A stretch of DNA of 64,000 nt from Bradyrhizobium forestalis (lineage in GTDB: Bacteria > Pseudomonadota > Alphaproteobacteria > Rhizobiales > Xanthobacteraceae). The notes beneath the pieces were generated by a model. It saw nothing but the letters and a program-made list of their open reading frames with translations, ran no database searches and was not told where the DNA came from. The first letter of the stretch is position 1. Each line of letters opens with the position of its first letter. A program made the translations under genes and the position numbers. This document shows, one piece after another, positions 49,103 through 57,697 of this stretch. The stretch lies in the NCBI RefSeq assembly GCF_002795245.1, contig NZ_PGVG01000001.1, forward strand, positions 1 to 64,000, read 5' to 3'.

Positions 49103-50818
49103 ATGATGACGAGTGGCTTGCGCAAGGGTTTGACGAGCTATGGCGATGCCGGCTTCTCGCTGTTCCTGCGCAAGGCGTTCATCAAGGCGATGGGTTATTC
49201 CGACGACGCGCTGCAGCGCCCGATCGTCGGCATCACCAACACCTATAGCGACTACAATCCCTGCCACGGCAACGTCCCTGAGATCATCGAAGCCGCCAAG
49301 CGCGGCGTGATGCTGTCGGGCGCGATGCCGTTCGTGTTCCCGACCATCTCGATCGCCGAGAGCTTTGCGCATCCGACCTCGATGTATCTGCGCAACCTGA
49401 TGGCGATGGACACCGAGGAGATGATCCGGGCCCAGCCGATGGATGCGGTGATCGTGATCGGCGGCTGCGACAAGACGCTGCCGGCGCAGGTGATGGCGGC
49501 GATCAGCGCCGACCTGCCGACCGTGGTCATTCCTGTGGGCCCCATGGTGGTTGGCCATCACAAGGGCGAGGTACTGGGCGCCTGCACCGACTGCCGCCGT
49601 CTGTGGGCGAAATATCGCGCCGGTGACATGGATGATGCCGAGATCGAGGCGGTGAACGGGCGCCTGGCGCCGTCGGTCGGCACCTGCATGGTGATGGGAA
49701 CGGCTTCGACCATGGCCTGCATGATCGAGGCGATGGGCCTGTCGCTGCCGATGAGCGCGACCATTCCCGCGCCGCATGCCGAGCGCTTTCGCCTCGCCGA
49801 GGCGAGCGGCAGGGTCGCCGCCGAGATGGCCAAGACCAAGGGGCCGAAGCCGAGCGAACTCTTGACGCCGGCGTCGTTCAAGAACGCGCAGGTCGTGCTC
49901 CAGGCGATCGGCGGCTCGACCAACGGCCTGATCCATCTGACCGCGATGGCGCACCGCTCGCCGCACCGGCTCGATCTCGAAGCGTTCGACCAGATCGGGC
50001 GCGAGGTGCCGGTGCTGGTCGATCTCAAGCCGTCCGGCGAGCACTATATGGAGCATTTCCATCACGCTGGCGGCGTGCCGAAACTTTTGGCGCAGCTCGG
50101 CGATCTCGTCGATCTCGACGCGAAGACGATCGCGGGCCAGACGCTGCGGGACGTCGTCGCAAATGCGGAGGACGTGCCGGGCCAGGACGCCATCCGTTCG
50201 CGCGATAATCCGATCAAGCAGGAAGGCGGCCTCGCCATCCTGCACGGCAATCTCGCGCCGCGCGGCGCCGTCATCAAGCAATCGGCCGCGAGCCCGAAAC
50301 TGCTGCAGCACACCGGGCGCGCCGTCGTGTTCGAATCCGTCGAGGACATGACCTTGCGGGTCGACGATCCCGATCTCGACGTGAACTCCGACGACGTGCT
50401 GGTGCTGCGCAATGCCGGTCCGAAGGGCGCGCCGGGCATGCCGGAAGCCGGCTATCTGCCGATCCCCAAGAAGCTCGCGCGCGGCGGCACCAAAGACATG
50501 GTGCGCATTTCGGATGCGCGCATGAGCGGCACCGCGTTCGGGACCATCGTGCTGCACATCACGCCGGAATCCGCCGTTGGCGGGCCGCTGGCGCTGGTAC
50601 AGAACGGCGACATGATCCGCCTCGACGTTGCCAAGCGCAGCATCGAGCTGCTGGTCGGCGCTGCCGAGCTGGAACGGCGTCGCGCCGCCTTGAAGCCGGC
50701 TGCCGCGCCCGAGGAAGCAAGGCGTGGCTACGCCTGGCTGTTCAACGAGACCATCCTGCAGGCCGACGAGGGCTGCGACTTCGATTTCATGCAGAGGACG
50801 GGGCCCGCGAAGGGCTGA
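49103..50818 (+). CDS. IlvD/Edd family dehydratase (sugar-acid dehydratase type)
   Basis: A 571-residue Fe-S dehydratase. Cluster-ligand segments are YNPCHGNVPEIIEAAKRGV, VIGGCDKTLPAQVMAA and SVGTCMVMGTASTMACMIEA; the C-terminal swivel domain includes SDARMSGTAFGTIVLHITPE. The length and lack of other branched-chain amino-acid genes favour an arabonate/gluconate-type dehydratase over IlvD, but both are possible. GAAGGAG lies before two adjacent ATGs (49103 and 49106). It follows the uronate-dehydrogenase-like gene by 100 bp. Confidence 0.87.
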   Translation: MMTSGLRKGLTSYGDAGFSLFLRKAFIKAMGYSDDALQRPIVGITNTYSDYNPCHGNVPEIIEAAKRGVMLSGAMPFVFPTISIAESFAHPTSMYLRNLMAMDTEEMIRAQPMDAVIVIGGCDKTLPAQVMAAISADLPTVVIPVGPMVVGHHKGEVLGACTDCRRLWAKYRAGDMDDAEIEAVNGRLAPSVGTCMVMGTASTMACMIEAMGLSLPMSATIPAPHAERFRLAEASGRVAAEMAKTKGPKPSELLTPASFKNAQVVLQAIGGSTNGLIHLTAMAHRSPHRLDLEAFDQIGREVPVLVDLKPSGEHYMEHFHHAGGVPKLLAQLGDLVDLDAKTIAGQTLRDVVANAEDVPGQDAIRSRDNPIKQEGGLAILHGNLAPRGAVIKQSAASPKLLQHTGRAVVFESVEDMTLRVDDPDLDVNSDDVLVLRNAGPKGAPGMPEAGYLPIPKKLARGGTKDMVRISDARMSGTAFGTIVLHITPESAVGGPLALVQNGDMIRLDVAKRSIELLVGAAELERRRAALKPAAAPEEARRGYAWLFNETILQADEGCDFDFMQRTGPAKG

Positions 50819-50836
50819 GCCACCGCCGCGTGGCCG

Positions 50837-51631
50837 CTACTTCCCCTTGCTGGTGAACTTCTTCACGGCGGCGCGGAACGCCTCCGTGTTCATCGCCATG
50901 ATGATCTTGTGCTCCTCGGCATCCAGCTGCTGCTTCACCGCCGTGGTCGCGGCCTGGTAGACCAGCTGCTTGGTGCCGGCGATCGCCGCCGGCGGGTTCT
51001 GCGCCAGCCGTTCGGCAAGCTGCCGCGTAGCCGCCTTCAGCTCGGTTGCGGGAACGGTCTTGGCGACAAGGCCCCATTCATAGGCCTGCTGCGCGGTAAA
51101 ATTGTCCTCGGCGAGAAAGATCTGCAGCGCCCGGCGCGATCCGACCGTGCCGACGATGCCGACCGTCGAGCCGCCATCCGGCGACACCCCGATCTTGGCA
51201 TAGGCCGGCGTGAATTTAGCGTCCTCTGCCGCGATGCAGAGGTCGGTGACGAAGGCGAGGCCCATGCCGGCGCCGGCGGCCGAGCCGTGCACGCTGGACA
51301 GGGAGATCTTCGGCATGCGCCTGACGATCTCGATGAAGGCATGATAGTGCTTCAAGAGCTCGCCGACGACAGGCGTCACCGTGCCGGCTTCAGCGGCGGC
51401 TCCGATCGTCTGCAAATCGCCGCCGGCGCAGAACGCACGGCCTTCGCCTTCGAGCACGACGACGCGGATCGCGTCCGCGCCTTCGATATAGGCTGCGAGC
51501 TGTTCGAGCCTCTGTGCAATCGCAAGGTTGATGGCGTTGAACGCGGCAGGGCGGTTCAGCGTGATGGTCGCGATCGGGCCCTCGATCCGCAGCAGGGCGG
51601 GATCATCGGGCTTTGAGACGGGAGCGGTCAT
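50837..51631 (-). CDS. Enoyl-CoA hydratase/isomerase family protein
   Basis: A 264-residue crotonase-fold protein. Oxyanion-hole residues are in GRAFCAGGDLQTIG and SVHGSAAGAGMGLAFVTDLC; FTPAYAKIGVSPDGGSTVG follows, with Asp in place of the second catalytic Glu, as in isomerase-type members (compare PaaG). The start at 51631 has GGAGAT upstream. It is convergent with the dehydratase gene and probably divergent from the flavoprotein gene; the CoA ester used is unknown. Confidence 0.87.
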   Translation of the reverse strand: MTAPVSKPDDPALLRIEGPIATITLNRPAAFNAINLAIAQRLEQLAAYIEGADAIRVVVLEGEGRAFCAGGDLQTIGAAAEAGTVTPVVGELLKHYHAFIEIVRRMPKISLSSVHGSAAGAGMGLAFVTDLCIAAEDAKFTPAYAKIGVSPDGGSTVGIVGTVGSRRALQIFLAEDNFTAQQAYEWGLVAKTVPATELKAATRQLAERLAQNPPAAIAGTKQLVYQAATTAVKQQLDAEEHKIIMAMNTEAFRAAVKKFTSKGK

Positions 51632-51858
51632 TTGGAAAATCTCCGGCAGGAGGTCGAGGTTCGAACTAAATCGCAGAAGGGCAGGGGTGACAATCCCCGG
51701 CCGCCGCTCTTGCGCCGGGCGGAACGATAGGCTCAAATGGGGCCGCTTTCGCCAAGGGACGGACACGAGCGCCGGCTCCTCGCAAGGCCAGCAACCAAAA
51801 TCAGCGAGAGAGGAGACGGCATGGGTCACGCTCGTGTCTTCCGGAAATGGGCTGTCCG

Positions 51859-53079
51859 ATGACCGGCGGTCCAGTGATCATCGTCGGGGCCGGCCATGGC
51901 GGCTACCAGGTCGCGGCGTCTCTGCGCCAGGCGGGCTTTGCCGAGCGCATCTGCCTGATCAACGACGAGGCGCATCTGCCCTATCAGCGGCCGCCGTTGT
52001 CCAAGGCCTACATCAAGGGCTCGGCCGGGCCGGAGAGCCTGATGTTCCGGCCCGAGAAGTTTTACCAGGACCAGAAGATCGAGCTGATCGACGGCCGCGC
52101 CGTCTCGATCGACCGCGCGGGGCGCAAGGTCCTCCTCGCCTCGGGCGAGACGCTGCCTTACGGCCACCTCGTGCTGGCGACGGGCGCGCGCAACCGGCTG
52201 CTTGATTTGCCGAATGCCAATCTGCCCGATGTGAAATATTTGCGCATCCTCGACGACAGCGAGGCGCTGCGGCGGATCATGCCGTCGAAGAAGCGCGCCG
52301 TGATCATCGGCGCCGGCTTCATCGGCCTCGAATTCGCCTCCACCGCCCGGATCAAGGGCCTCGAGGTCGACGTGCTCGAGCTCGCTCCGCGCGTGATGGC
52401 GCGGGCGGTGACATCAGAGGTCTCGGACTATTTCCAGGCACGGCATCGCGAGGCCGGCATCCGCATCCATCTCGGCGTGCAGGCCACCTCGATCGAGGCC
52501 GAGGGCGGCAAGGTCACCGGCGTTTCCTTGAGCGATGGCCGGCATCTGCCGGTCGACCTCGTTGTGGTCGGGGTCGGCGTGCTGCCGAACATCGAGCTCG
52601 CGGCCGAGGCTGGGCTTCCGGCCGCGGCCGGCATCATCGTCGACGAATATCTTGCCACGGCCGATCCTGACATCTCGGCGATCGGCGATTGCGCGTTGTT
52701 CGCAAGCCCGCGCTTCGGCGGCTCGCTGCGGCTGGAATCGGTGCAGAACGCCACCGATCACGCCCGCTGCCTCGCGGCGCGGCTGACGGGCGACAAGAAG
52801 CCTTACGACAGCCATCCCTGGTTCTGGAGCGATCAGGGCGACGACAAGCTCCAGATCGCAGGGCTGACGACCGGCTACGATCGCGTCGTGCTGCGCGGAG
52901 ACCCTGCCAAGAAGGCGTTCTCGGCGTTCTGCTACAAGGGCGAGAAGCTGCTCGGTATCGAATCGATCAACCGCGCCGGCGATCACATGTTCGGCCGCCG
53001 CTTGCAGGCCATGGACCGCTCGATCACGCCGGAGCAAGCCGCGGACGAGAGTTTTGACCTGAAGAGCGCGCTGGCGTGA
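51859..53079 (+). CDS. FAD-dependent pyridine-nucleotide oxidoreductase (ferredoxin/rubredoxin-reductase type)
   Basis: A flavoprotein of about 406 residues of the putidaredoxin/rhodocoxin-reductase type. FAD motif VIIVGAGHGGYQVAASLRQ, then LPYQRPPLSKAYIKG, the NAD motif VIIGAGFIGLEFASTA, and DISAIGDCALFASPRFG near the end. It transfers electrons from NAD(P)H to a [2Fe-2S] ferredoxin or rubredoxin, often for a P450 or oxygenase; none is adjacent. An in-frame ATG at 51847 would add four residues; the ribosome site is unclear. Confidence 0.88.
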   Translation: MTGGPVIIVGAGHGGYQVAASLRQAGFAERICLINDEAHLPYQRPPLSKAYIKGSAGPESLMFRPEKFYQDQKIELIDGRAVSIDRAGRKVLLASGETLPYGHLVLATGARNRLLDLPNANLPDVKYLRILDDSEALRRIMPSKKRAVIIGAGFIGLEFASTARIKGLEVDVLELAPRVMARAVTSEVSDYFQARHREAGIRIHLGVQATSIEAEGGKVTGVSLSDGRHLPVDLVVVGVGVLPNIELAAEAGLPAAAGIIVDEYLATADPDISAIGDCALFASPRFGGSLRLESVQNATDHARCLAARLTGDKKPYDSHPWFWSDQGDDKLQIAGLTTGYDRVVLRGDPAKKAFSAFCYKGEKLLGIESINRAGDHMFGRRLQAMDRSITPEQAADESFDLKSALA

Positions 53080-53082
53080 GTT

Positions 53083-53418
53083 TCTTCTCCCTCGCCCCGC
53101 TCGCGGCAGGGCTATCGCATATGAGGCAGCCTCCCCGCGGCACATCCTTCGAGACGCCCGCCATTGGCGGGCCCTCAGGATGAGGGCGGAGTGCGCGACC
53201 GCAGTTTCAAAGCACATCGACGCAGTCCAGCCTCATCCTGAGCCCCCAGCTCCGAAAGTGGCGCTGCACACGGAACCATGAACCACCTGCCAGACGTCGT
53301 CTGACAGGTGGTTCATGGAGAGGAGACCGCGAAGCGGTCGTCTCGAAGGACGAGGCGTTGCTCTGTCGTCGCCGGGAAGCATATGCGATTCCCCTGCCGC
53401 AAGCGGGCGAGGTGAAGA
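53083..53418. repeat. Nested composite palindrome filling a convergent gap
   Basis: Outer arms 53083-53124 and 53380-53418 are inverted copies (CTCGCGGCAGGG..TCGCATATG against CATATGCGA..CCTGCCGCAAG). Inside lies a second inverted pair, CATCCTTCGAGACG at about 53144 and CGTCTCGAAGGACG at about 53339. In the middle is a long hairpin at 53276-53318. The structure occupies nearly the entire gap between two convergent genes. Confidence 0.75.
53276..53318. repeat. Long near-perfect hairpin inside the composite repeat
   Basis: CCATGAACCACCTG pairs with CAGGTGGTTCATGG, then after one C-A mismatch CAGACG pairs with CGTCTG around a single T. It interrupts what looks like the CCTCATCCTGAG..GAGACCGCGAAGCGGTCGTCTC repeat, so it may be a nested insertion. 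Confidence 0.75.
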
Positions 53419-53428
53419 CAGCGTCTCG

Positions 53429-54337
53429 CTACAAAATCGCCGCCACTTCCTTCGCCGTTGGCATCGACGGCCCGGCGCCCATGCGCTGCACGCTGATGGA
53501 GGCGGCGGCGTTGGCGAAGGCGAGGGCGGCCCGCAAAGGCACATCGTCGGCCAGTTGTGCGGCCAGCGCGCCGACAAAACAATCGCCGGCGCCGGTGGTG
53601 TCGAGCGCCTCCACCACACGGCCGGGCACGGCGATCTCCTCGCGCCCCGCCAGCGCGAGCACGCCGCGCCTGCCGAGCGTGACGCAGATGGTCTGGTCCT
53701 CGCGCGCTTGAAGCTGCCGGGCCACAGCAATGATTCTCGCGGCCTCGTCGCTCTCGGAGAGCTCGCTGCCTGCGAGGAAGCCGAGCTCGGTTTCGTTCAG
53801 CACGAGGATGTCGACGAGCGTGAGCAGCTCGCGGGACATTGCCTGTGCCGGCGCGGGGTTGAGCAGCGTCGTGGCCCCGGCGGCACGGGCGCGGTGGAAG
53901 AATGCGGCGATGGCCGGCAGCGGAACCTCGAACTGACTGACGGCGACGTCGCCCGCCAGCAGCGGCACGACCTCGACGTCATCAGCGCCAACCAGCCCGT
54001 TCGCCCCGGGAATGACGACGATGGTGTTGTCGGCCTCCGCCACCGTGATGATGGCCGTGCCGGTGTGCGCCTCCGCCGTCTCCTGGACATAGCCGAGGTC
54101 GATGCCCTGCTCGCCGAGAAAGGCCTTCAGCTCGCCTCCGAACGAATCTTTCCCCAGCCGTCCGATCAGCGTGGTCCGCGCGCCGAGCCGTGACGCCGCC
54201 ACCGCCTGGTTCGCGCCCTTGCCACCCGGAAAATACAGCACCTGCTTGCCCGCGACGGTCTCACCGACGCGTGGATGGCGATCGGCGATCGCCACCACAT
54301 CCATATTGATGCTTCCGGCGACGAAGACGCGTCCCAT
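53429..54337 (-). CDS. rbsK: Ribokinase (PfkB family)
   Basis: A 302-residue sugar kinase that phosphorylates ribose (or a related sugar) with ATP. The N-terminal signature is GSINMDVVAIADRHPRVGET with YFPGGKGANQAVAASRLGA, and the catalytic anion-hole motif is LDTTGAGDCFVGALAAQLA. These are typical RbsK features. It follows a second PfkB-family gene by 18 bp on the same strand. No ribose ABC transporter is adjacent, so the identity rests on motif similarity. Confidence 0.87.
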   Translation of the reverse strand: MGRVFVAGSINMDVVAIADRHPRVGETVAGKQVLYFPGGKGANQAVAASRLGARTTLIGRLGKDSFGGELKAFLGEQGIDLGYVQETAEAHTGTAIITVAEADNTIVVIPGANGLVGADDVEVVPLLAGDVAVSQFEVPLPAIAAFFHRARAAGATTLLNPAPAQAMSRELLTLVDILVLNETELGFLAGSELSESDEAARIIAVARQLQAREDQTICVTLGRRGVLALAGREEIAVPGRVVEALDTTGAGDCFVGALAAQLADDVPLRAALAFANAAASISVQRMGAGPSMPTAKEVAAIL

Positions 54338-54355
54338 GGGAGACCTCAGCGACCG

Positions 54356-55249
54356 CTAGACCCTGACCTCGAACTCGTGCCTGACCTTGGCGATGTCGAC
54401 AAGCGTCGGCAGACCGGCCTCGTTGCCGAGGCGCTGGATCTTGAAGGTCGAGGCGGCGCGGGCAAAATCGAAATGCTCACGCCAGCTTTTGCCGGGATGG
54501 GCGAGATAGGAATAGACATAGGCGCCGTGGAACACGTCGCCGGCGCCGTTGGTGTCGATCACGCGCTCGCGCGGGATCGGCATGGCCGGCATCACCTGCA
54601 CCGTCCCTGTTTCGTCGTACCAGAAGAGGCCCTTCTCGCCCATGGTGACGCCGCCGATCTTGCAGCCGCGGCTCTTGAGGTAGTCGAGCATCTTCTCCGG
54701 CGTCAGGTCCATCTGCTCGCACAGCCGCTCGGCAACGATCGCGACGTCGATGAATTCGAGTAGCTCGTGCGTGTTGGTGCGCAGGCCGCCGCCGTCGAGC
54801 GAGGTCAGGATGCCGGCCTCGCGGCACACCTTGGCGTAGTGGATTGCGGCATCCGGCTGGTGGCCGTCGACATGCAGGGCGCGGCAGCCGCCGAGATTGA
54901 GCATCGGAAACGGATGGATGTGGTGGTCGTCGCGGCAGCGGACGATGGCGCGCTTGCCGTCCTTGGGCATGATGAAGGAGAGCGAGGACTGGTTGACCTT
55001 GCGTCCATGCAGCGAGATGCCGTACTTCGCGCACATGTCCTGGAACATGCGCCCCAGCCAGTCATTGGCTGCGGTCGCGATGAGATCCGGCACGATGCCG
55101 AGCTTGGCGCAGCAGAACGCCGCCGTCACCGCATTGCCGCCGAAGGAGACCGCGTAGTCCGAGGCCACGTGCTTTTCGTCGCCGGTCGGCATGTGGTCGG
55201 TGATGAAGACGACGTCGATATAGGTCTGTCCGATGAAGAGAGCCTGCAT
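54356..55249 (-). CDS. PfkB-family carbohydrate kinase
   Basis: A 297-residue kinase. SFGGNAVTAAFCCAKLG is the substrate-side signature, and IDTNGAGDVFHGAYVYSYL has the catalytic Asp with NGAGD for the usual TGAGD. LHVDGHQPDAAIHYAKVC and LDGGGLRTNTHELLEFIDV lie between. It is the first gene of a two-kinase operon with rbsK. The sugar or nucleoside it phosphorylates is unknown. Confidence 0.88.
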   Translation of the reverse strand: MQALFIGQTYIDVVFITDHMPTGDEKHVASDYAVSFGGNAVTAAFCCAKLGIVPDLIATAANDWLGRMFQDMCAKYGISLHGRKVNQSSLSFIMPKDGKRAIVRCRDDHHIHPFPMLNLGGCRALHVDGHQPDAAIHYAKVCREAGILTSLDGGGLRTNTHELLEFIDVAIVAERLCEQMDLTPEKMLDYLKSRGCKIGGVTMGEKGLFWYDETGTVQVMPAMPIPRERVIDTNGAGDVFHGAYVYSYLAHPGKSWREHFDFARAASTFKIQRLGNEAGLPTLVDIAKVRHEFEVRV

Positions 55250-55461
55250 TGCTTGTCCGTGATGCGCTTGTGGTTCCGGCCGGCGGAATTACTCTAGCAC
55301 CGGTTCCGCTCCAGAGGGACGCTGAAATTATTCGCAAAACCGCCGCCCGAAGCGCTTGAGGTCAGCAAGGTGCCGGAATACGACCATGTCGGGCCAATGC
55401 CAAGCCCGGACAAGCGCCGTCTTTCGGTCCGTGGGTTCCAAGTCGATCAAATGGGTGCAGG

Positions 55462-56310
55462 ATGATCACCGGCCTCGATCACATCGTCGTTCTGGTGAGT
55501 GATATCGGTGCGGCCAAGACGGCGTATCAGTCGCTGCTCGCCCGCGCGCCGGCCTGGCAGAACTCCGGCGAGGGCGCTGACCGGGTGCTGTTCACCCTCG
55601 ACAACGTGACGATCGAGCTGATGGCGCCGAGCGGCTTCAGCGTCACCGCCGACCGTATGCGCGCCCTGCTCGACGACCAGGAGGGCGTGCTCGCCAGCCT
55701 GTGCTTTCGTGTCGCAGACATCGGCAAGATGCACCGCCGGCTGGAGCGGGTGGCCTTGAGGCCAGACCCGGTCGCGGAGGTCGAAAGCAGCGATGCCGTC
55801 ACCGACGCCGTGCTGCACTGGAAGCGCACGCGTGCCGCCACCGAGCTCACACGCGGCGTGCGCATGTTCTTCCTCGAGCTGGCCGACGAGCGGCCGAAGT
55901 CGGTCGCGACCGACATCGCGCCGATCGACGCACTCGACCACGTGGTGATCACCACGGAGGATTCCGATCGCGCCGCGGCGCTCTATGGCGCGCGGCTCGG
56001 GCTGGACCTCGCGCTCGACCGCTCCCACCAGGACTGGGGCCAGCTGATGTTCTTCCGCTGCGGCGACCTCATCGTCGAGGCGGTGCGCCGCCCGGTGGCG
56101 GGCGGCGATGCCGCGCATGACCGGCTCTGGGGCCTGAGCTGGCGCGTCGCCGATATCGACGCCACGCGCGCCCGCCTGATCGCTGCCGGCCTCGACGTCA
56201 GCGAGGTCCGCAACGGCCGCAAGCCGGGCACGCGCATCATGACCGTGCGGAATGGCACCTGCGGGATCCAGACGGTGCTCTTGGAGCGCTCGCCGAAGCC
56301 GGCGGATTGA
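55462..56310 (+). CDS. VOC (glyoxalase/dioxygenase-fold) family protein
   Basis: A 282-residue protein with two vicinal-oxygen-chelate modules (about residues 1-110 and 152-270). Module starts are ITGLDHIVVLVSDIGAAKTA and IDALDHVVITTEDSDRAAAL; the His residues just after LDH are possible metal ligands. Relatives include glyoxalases, ring-cleaving dioxygenases and many proteins of unknown role. It is a single gene, 212 bp after the kinase start, with a family B repeat downstream. Confidence 0.82.
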   Translation: MITGLDHIVVLVSDIGAAKTAYQSLLARAPAWQNSGEGADRVLFTLDNVTIELMAPSGFSVTADRMRALLDDQEGVLASLCFRVADIGKMHRRLERVALRPDPVAEVESSDAVTDAVLHWKRTRAATELTRGVRMFFLELADERPKSVATDIAPIDALDHVVITTEDSDRAAALYGARLGLDLALDRSHQDWGQLMFFRCGDLIVEAVRRPVAGGDAAHDRLWGLSWRVADIDATRARLIAAGLDVSEVRNGRKPGTRIMTVRNGTCGIQTVLLERSPKPAD

Positions 56311-56318
56311 AAGACCCA

Positions 56319-56491
56319 CTCTCGTGTCCCGGACGCGCTGCAGCGCCCTTGCGCTGCTGCTGCAGAGCCGGGACCCAACAGAAGCTACACGAAGCATTGC
56401 CGCAATATGGGCCCCGGCTCTGCAGCGCATCGCTGAACCGGACGATGCTTCGCATCGCCGGGGAAGCGCTGCGCTGCGTCCGGGGCACGAG
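56319..56491. repeat. Dispersed palindromic repeat, family B copy
   Basis: Complete copy with CTCTCGTGTCCCGGACGCG at the left end, GTCCGGGGCACGAGA at the right, and the extra CGATGCTTCGCATCG hairpin also seen at 46905-47067. It starts 9 bp after the VOC stop. Confidence 0.88.
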
Positions 56492-56514
56492 ATCGTTCTC
56501 AAACGCCCGCCCGC

Positions 56515-57261
56515 ATGTTACATGCCTCCTACAGCACCCAGCGAGCACCCGGTTTGGCAAAGGCAAAGCGAACTCTGAAATGGCAGCGTGACCCCGAGGG
56601 GATGCGGCTGCGCATTCTCGAAGCCGCCAAGCAGGAGTTTTCCGCCCACGGGCTCGCCGGCGCGCGCGTCGACCGCATCGCGGCCAAGGCCGGCGCCAAC
56701 AAGCGCATGCTGTACTATCACGTCGGCAACAAGGACGAGCTCTATCTCGCCGTGCTCGAAGGCGCCTATGACAAGATCCGCAGCGAGGAGCGCGGGCTCG
56801 ATCTCGAACATCTCGATCCGCCCGAGGCTATCCGGCGCCTGATCGAGTTCACCTGGAATTACTTCCTGCGCAACCCCGAATTCCTGTCGCTGCTGCAGAC
56901 CGAGAACCTCGCGCGCGCCAAGCACCTGAAGAAATCGACCAAGGTCAAGTCGATGCACTCGCCCTTCGTCGAGATGATCCGCACCGTGGTGCGGCGCGGC
57001 GTCGAGTCTGGCGACTTCCAGGTCGCGGTCGACCCGGTCCAGCTCTACATCTCGATCGCGGCGCTGAGCTTCTTCTATCTCTCCAACTCGGCGACGCTCA
57101 GCGTGATCTTCGGCCGCGATCTCTTGGACAAGAAGGCCAAGGACGAGCGGCTCGCCCACATGTCCGGTCTCGTGCTGGCCGCGCTGACCGGGCGTTCGGC
57201 GGAGCTGCTCGAGATCGTCAAGGCGCCGAAGTCGCGCGGCGCGGTGGTGCAGACGGTGTAG
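56515..57261 (+). CDS. TetR-family transcriptional regulator
   Basis: A 248-residue regulator. HTH at about residues 33-79: RILEAAKQEFSAHGLAGARV, then DRIAAKAGANKRMLYYHVGN and KDELYLAVLEGAY. The C-terminal part (TetR_C, LLQTENLARAKHLKKSTKVK) is all helical. The first 22 residues up to KWQRDPEG are not part of the domain, so the start may lie further downstream. It stands upstream of, and in line with, the NMT1-type ABC transporter operon, making that a candidate target. Confidence 0.87.
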   Translation: MLHASYSTQRAPGLAKAKRTLKWQRDPEGMRLRILEAAKQEFSAHGLAGARVDRIAAKAGANKRMLYYHVGNKDELYLAVLEGAYDKIRSEERGLDLEHLDPPEAIRRLIEFTWNYFLRNPEFLSLLQTENLARAKHLKKSTKVKSMHSPFVEMIRTVVRRGVESGDFQVAVDPVQLYISIAALSFFYLSNSATLSVIFGRDLLDKKAKDERLAHMSGLVLAALTGRSAELLEIVKAPKSRGAVVQTV

Positions 57262-57697
57262 CGGCGTCGTCCGTGCGCCGGTGGATATAGCGTCCGCCGC
57301 TTCCTCAATCTCCGTCGTCATTTGCCCGCGAAGGCGGGCAATCCAGTAATCACCAGCGTCTCGGATCAATCACGATCGTCGCGGCGTACTGGATTCCCCG
57401 CCTTCGCGGGGAACGACACCGAGGGTGGGGCAGTCTCGTGCCCCGGACGCAGCGCAGCACGCAAGTGATGCGCTGCAGAGCCGGGGCCCATGCTTCCGCG
57501 GAGTGCACAGCCGCTGGGTCCCGGTTCTGCGCAGCAGCGCAAGAGCGCTGCAGCGCGCCCGGGACATGAAAGTGCCAGTGCGGACACTTACCCCAAACCT
57601 CGGAACCCGCCGCAAAACGTCACAGGGAAAGCTCTGGACAGTATTTATCCAACGGGTTAATTTCTCCCCGCAACGAAGAAAATGCCGGGAGTGAAAA
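57262..57697. repeat. Repeat-filled gap between TetR gene and ABC operon
   Basis: Two repeats account for most of this 436-bp stretch: family C at 57316-57418 (CCCGCGAAGGCGGGCAATCC, then GCGGCGTACTGGATTCCC) and an inverted family B copy at 57434-57568. The last 130 bp should hold the promoter of the ABC operon. No gene is supported. Confidence 0.75.
57434..57568. repeat. Dispersed palindromic repeat, family B copy in reverse orientation
   Basis: Begins TCTCGTGCCCCGGACGCAGC and ends GCGCCCGGGACATGA, the reverse order of the other copies, with GCAGAGCCGGGGCCCATGC inside. It directly follows a family C element. Confidence 0.82.
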
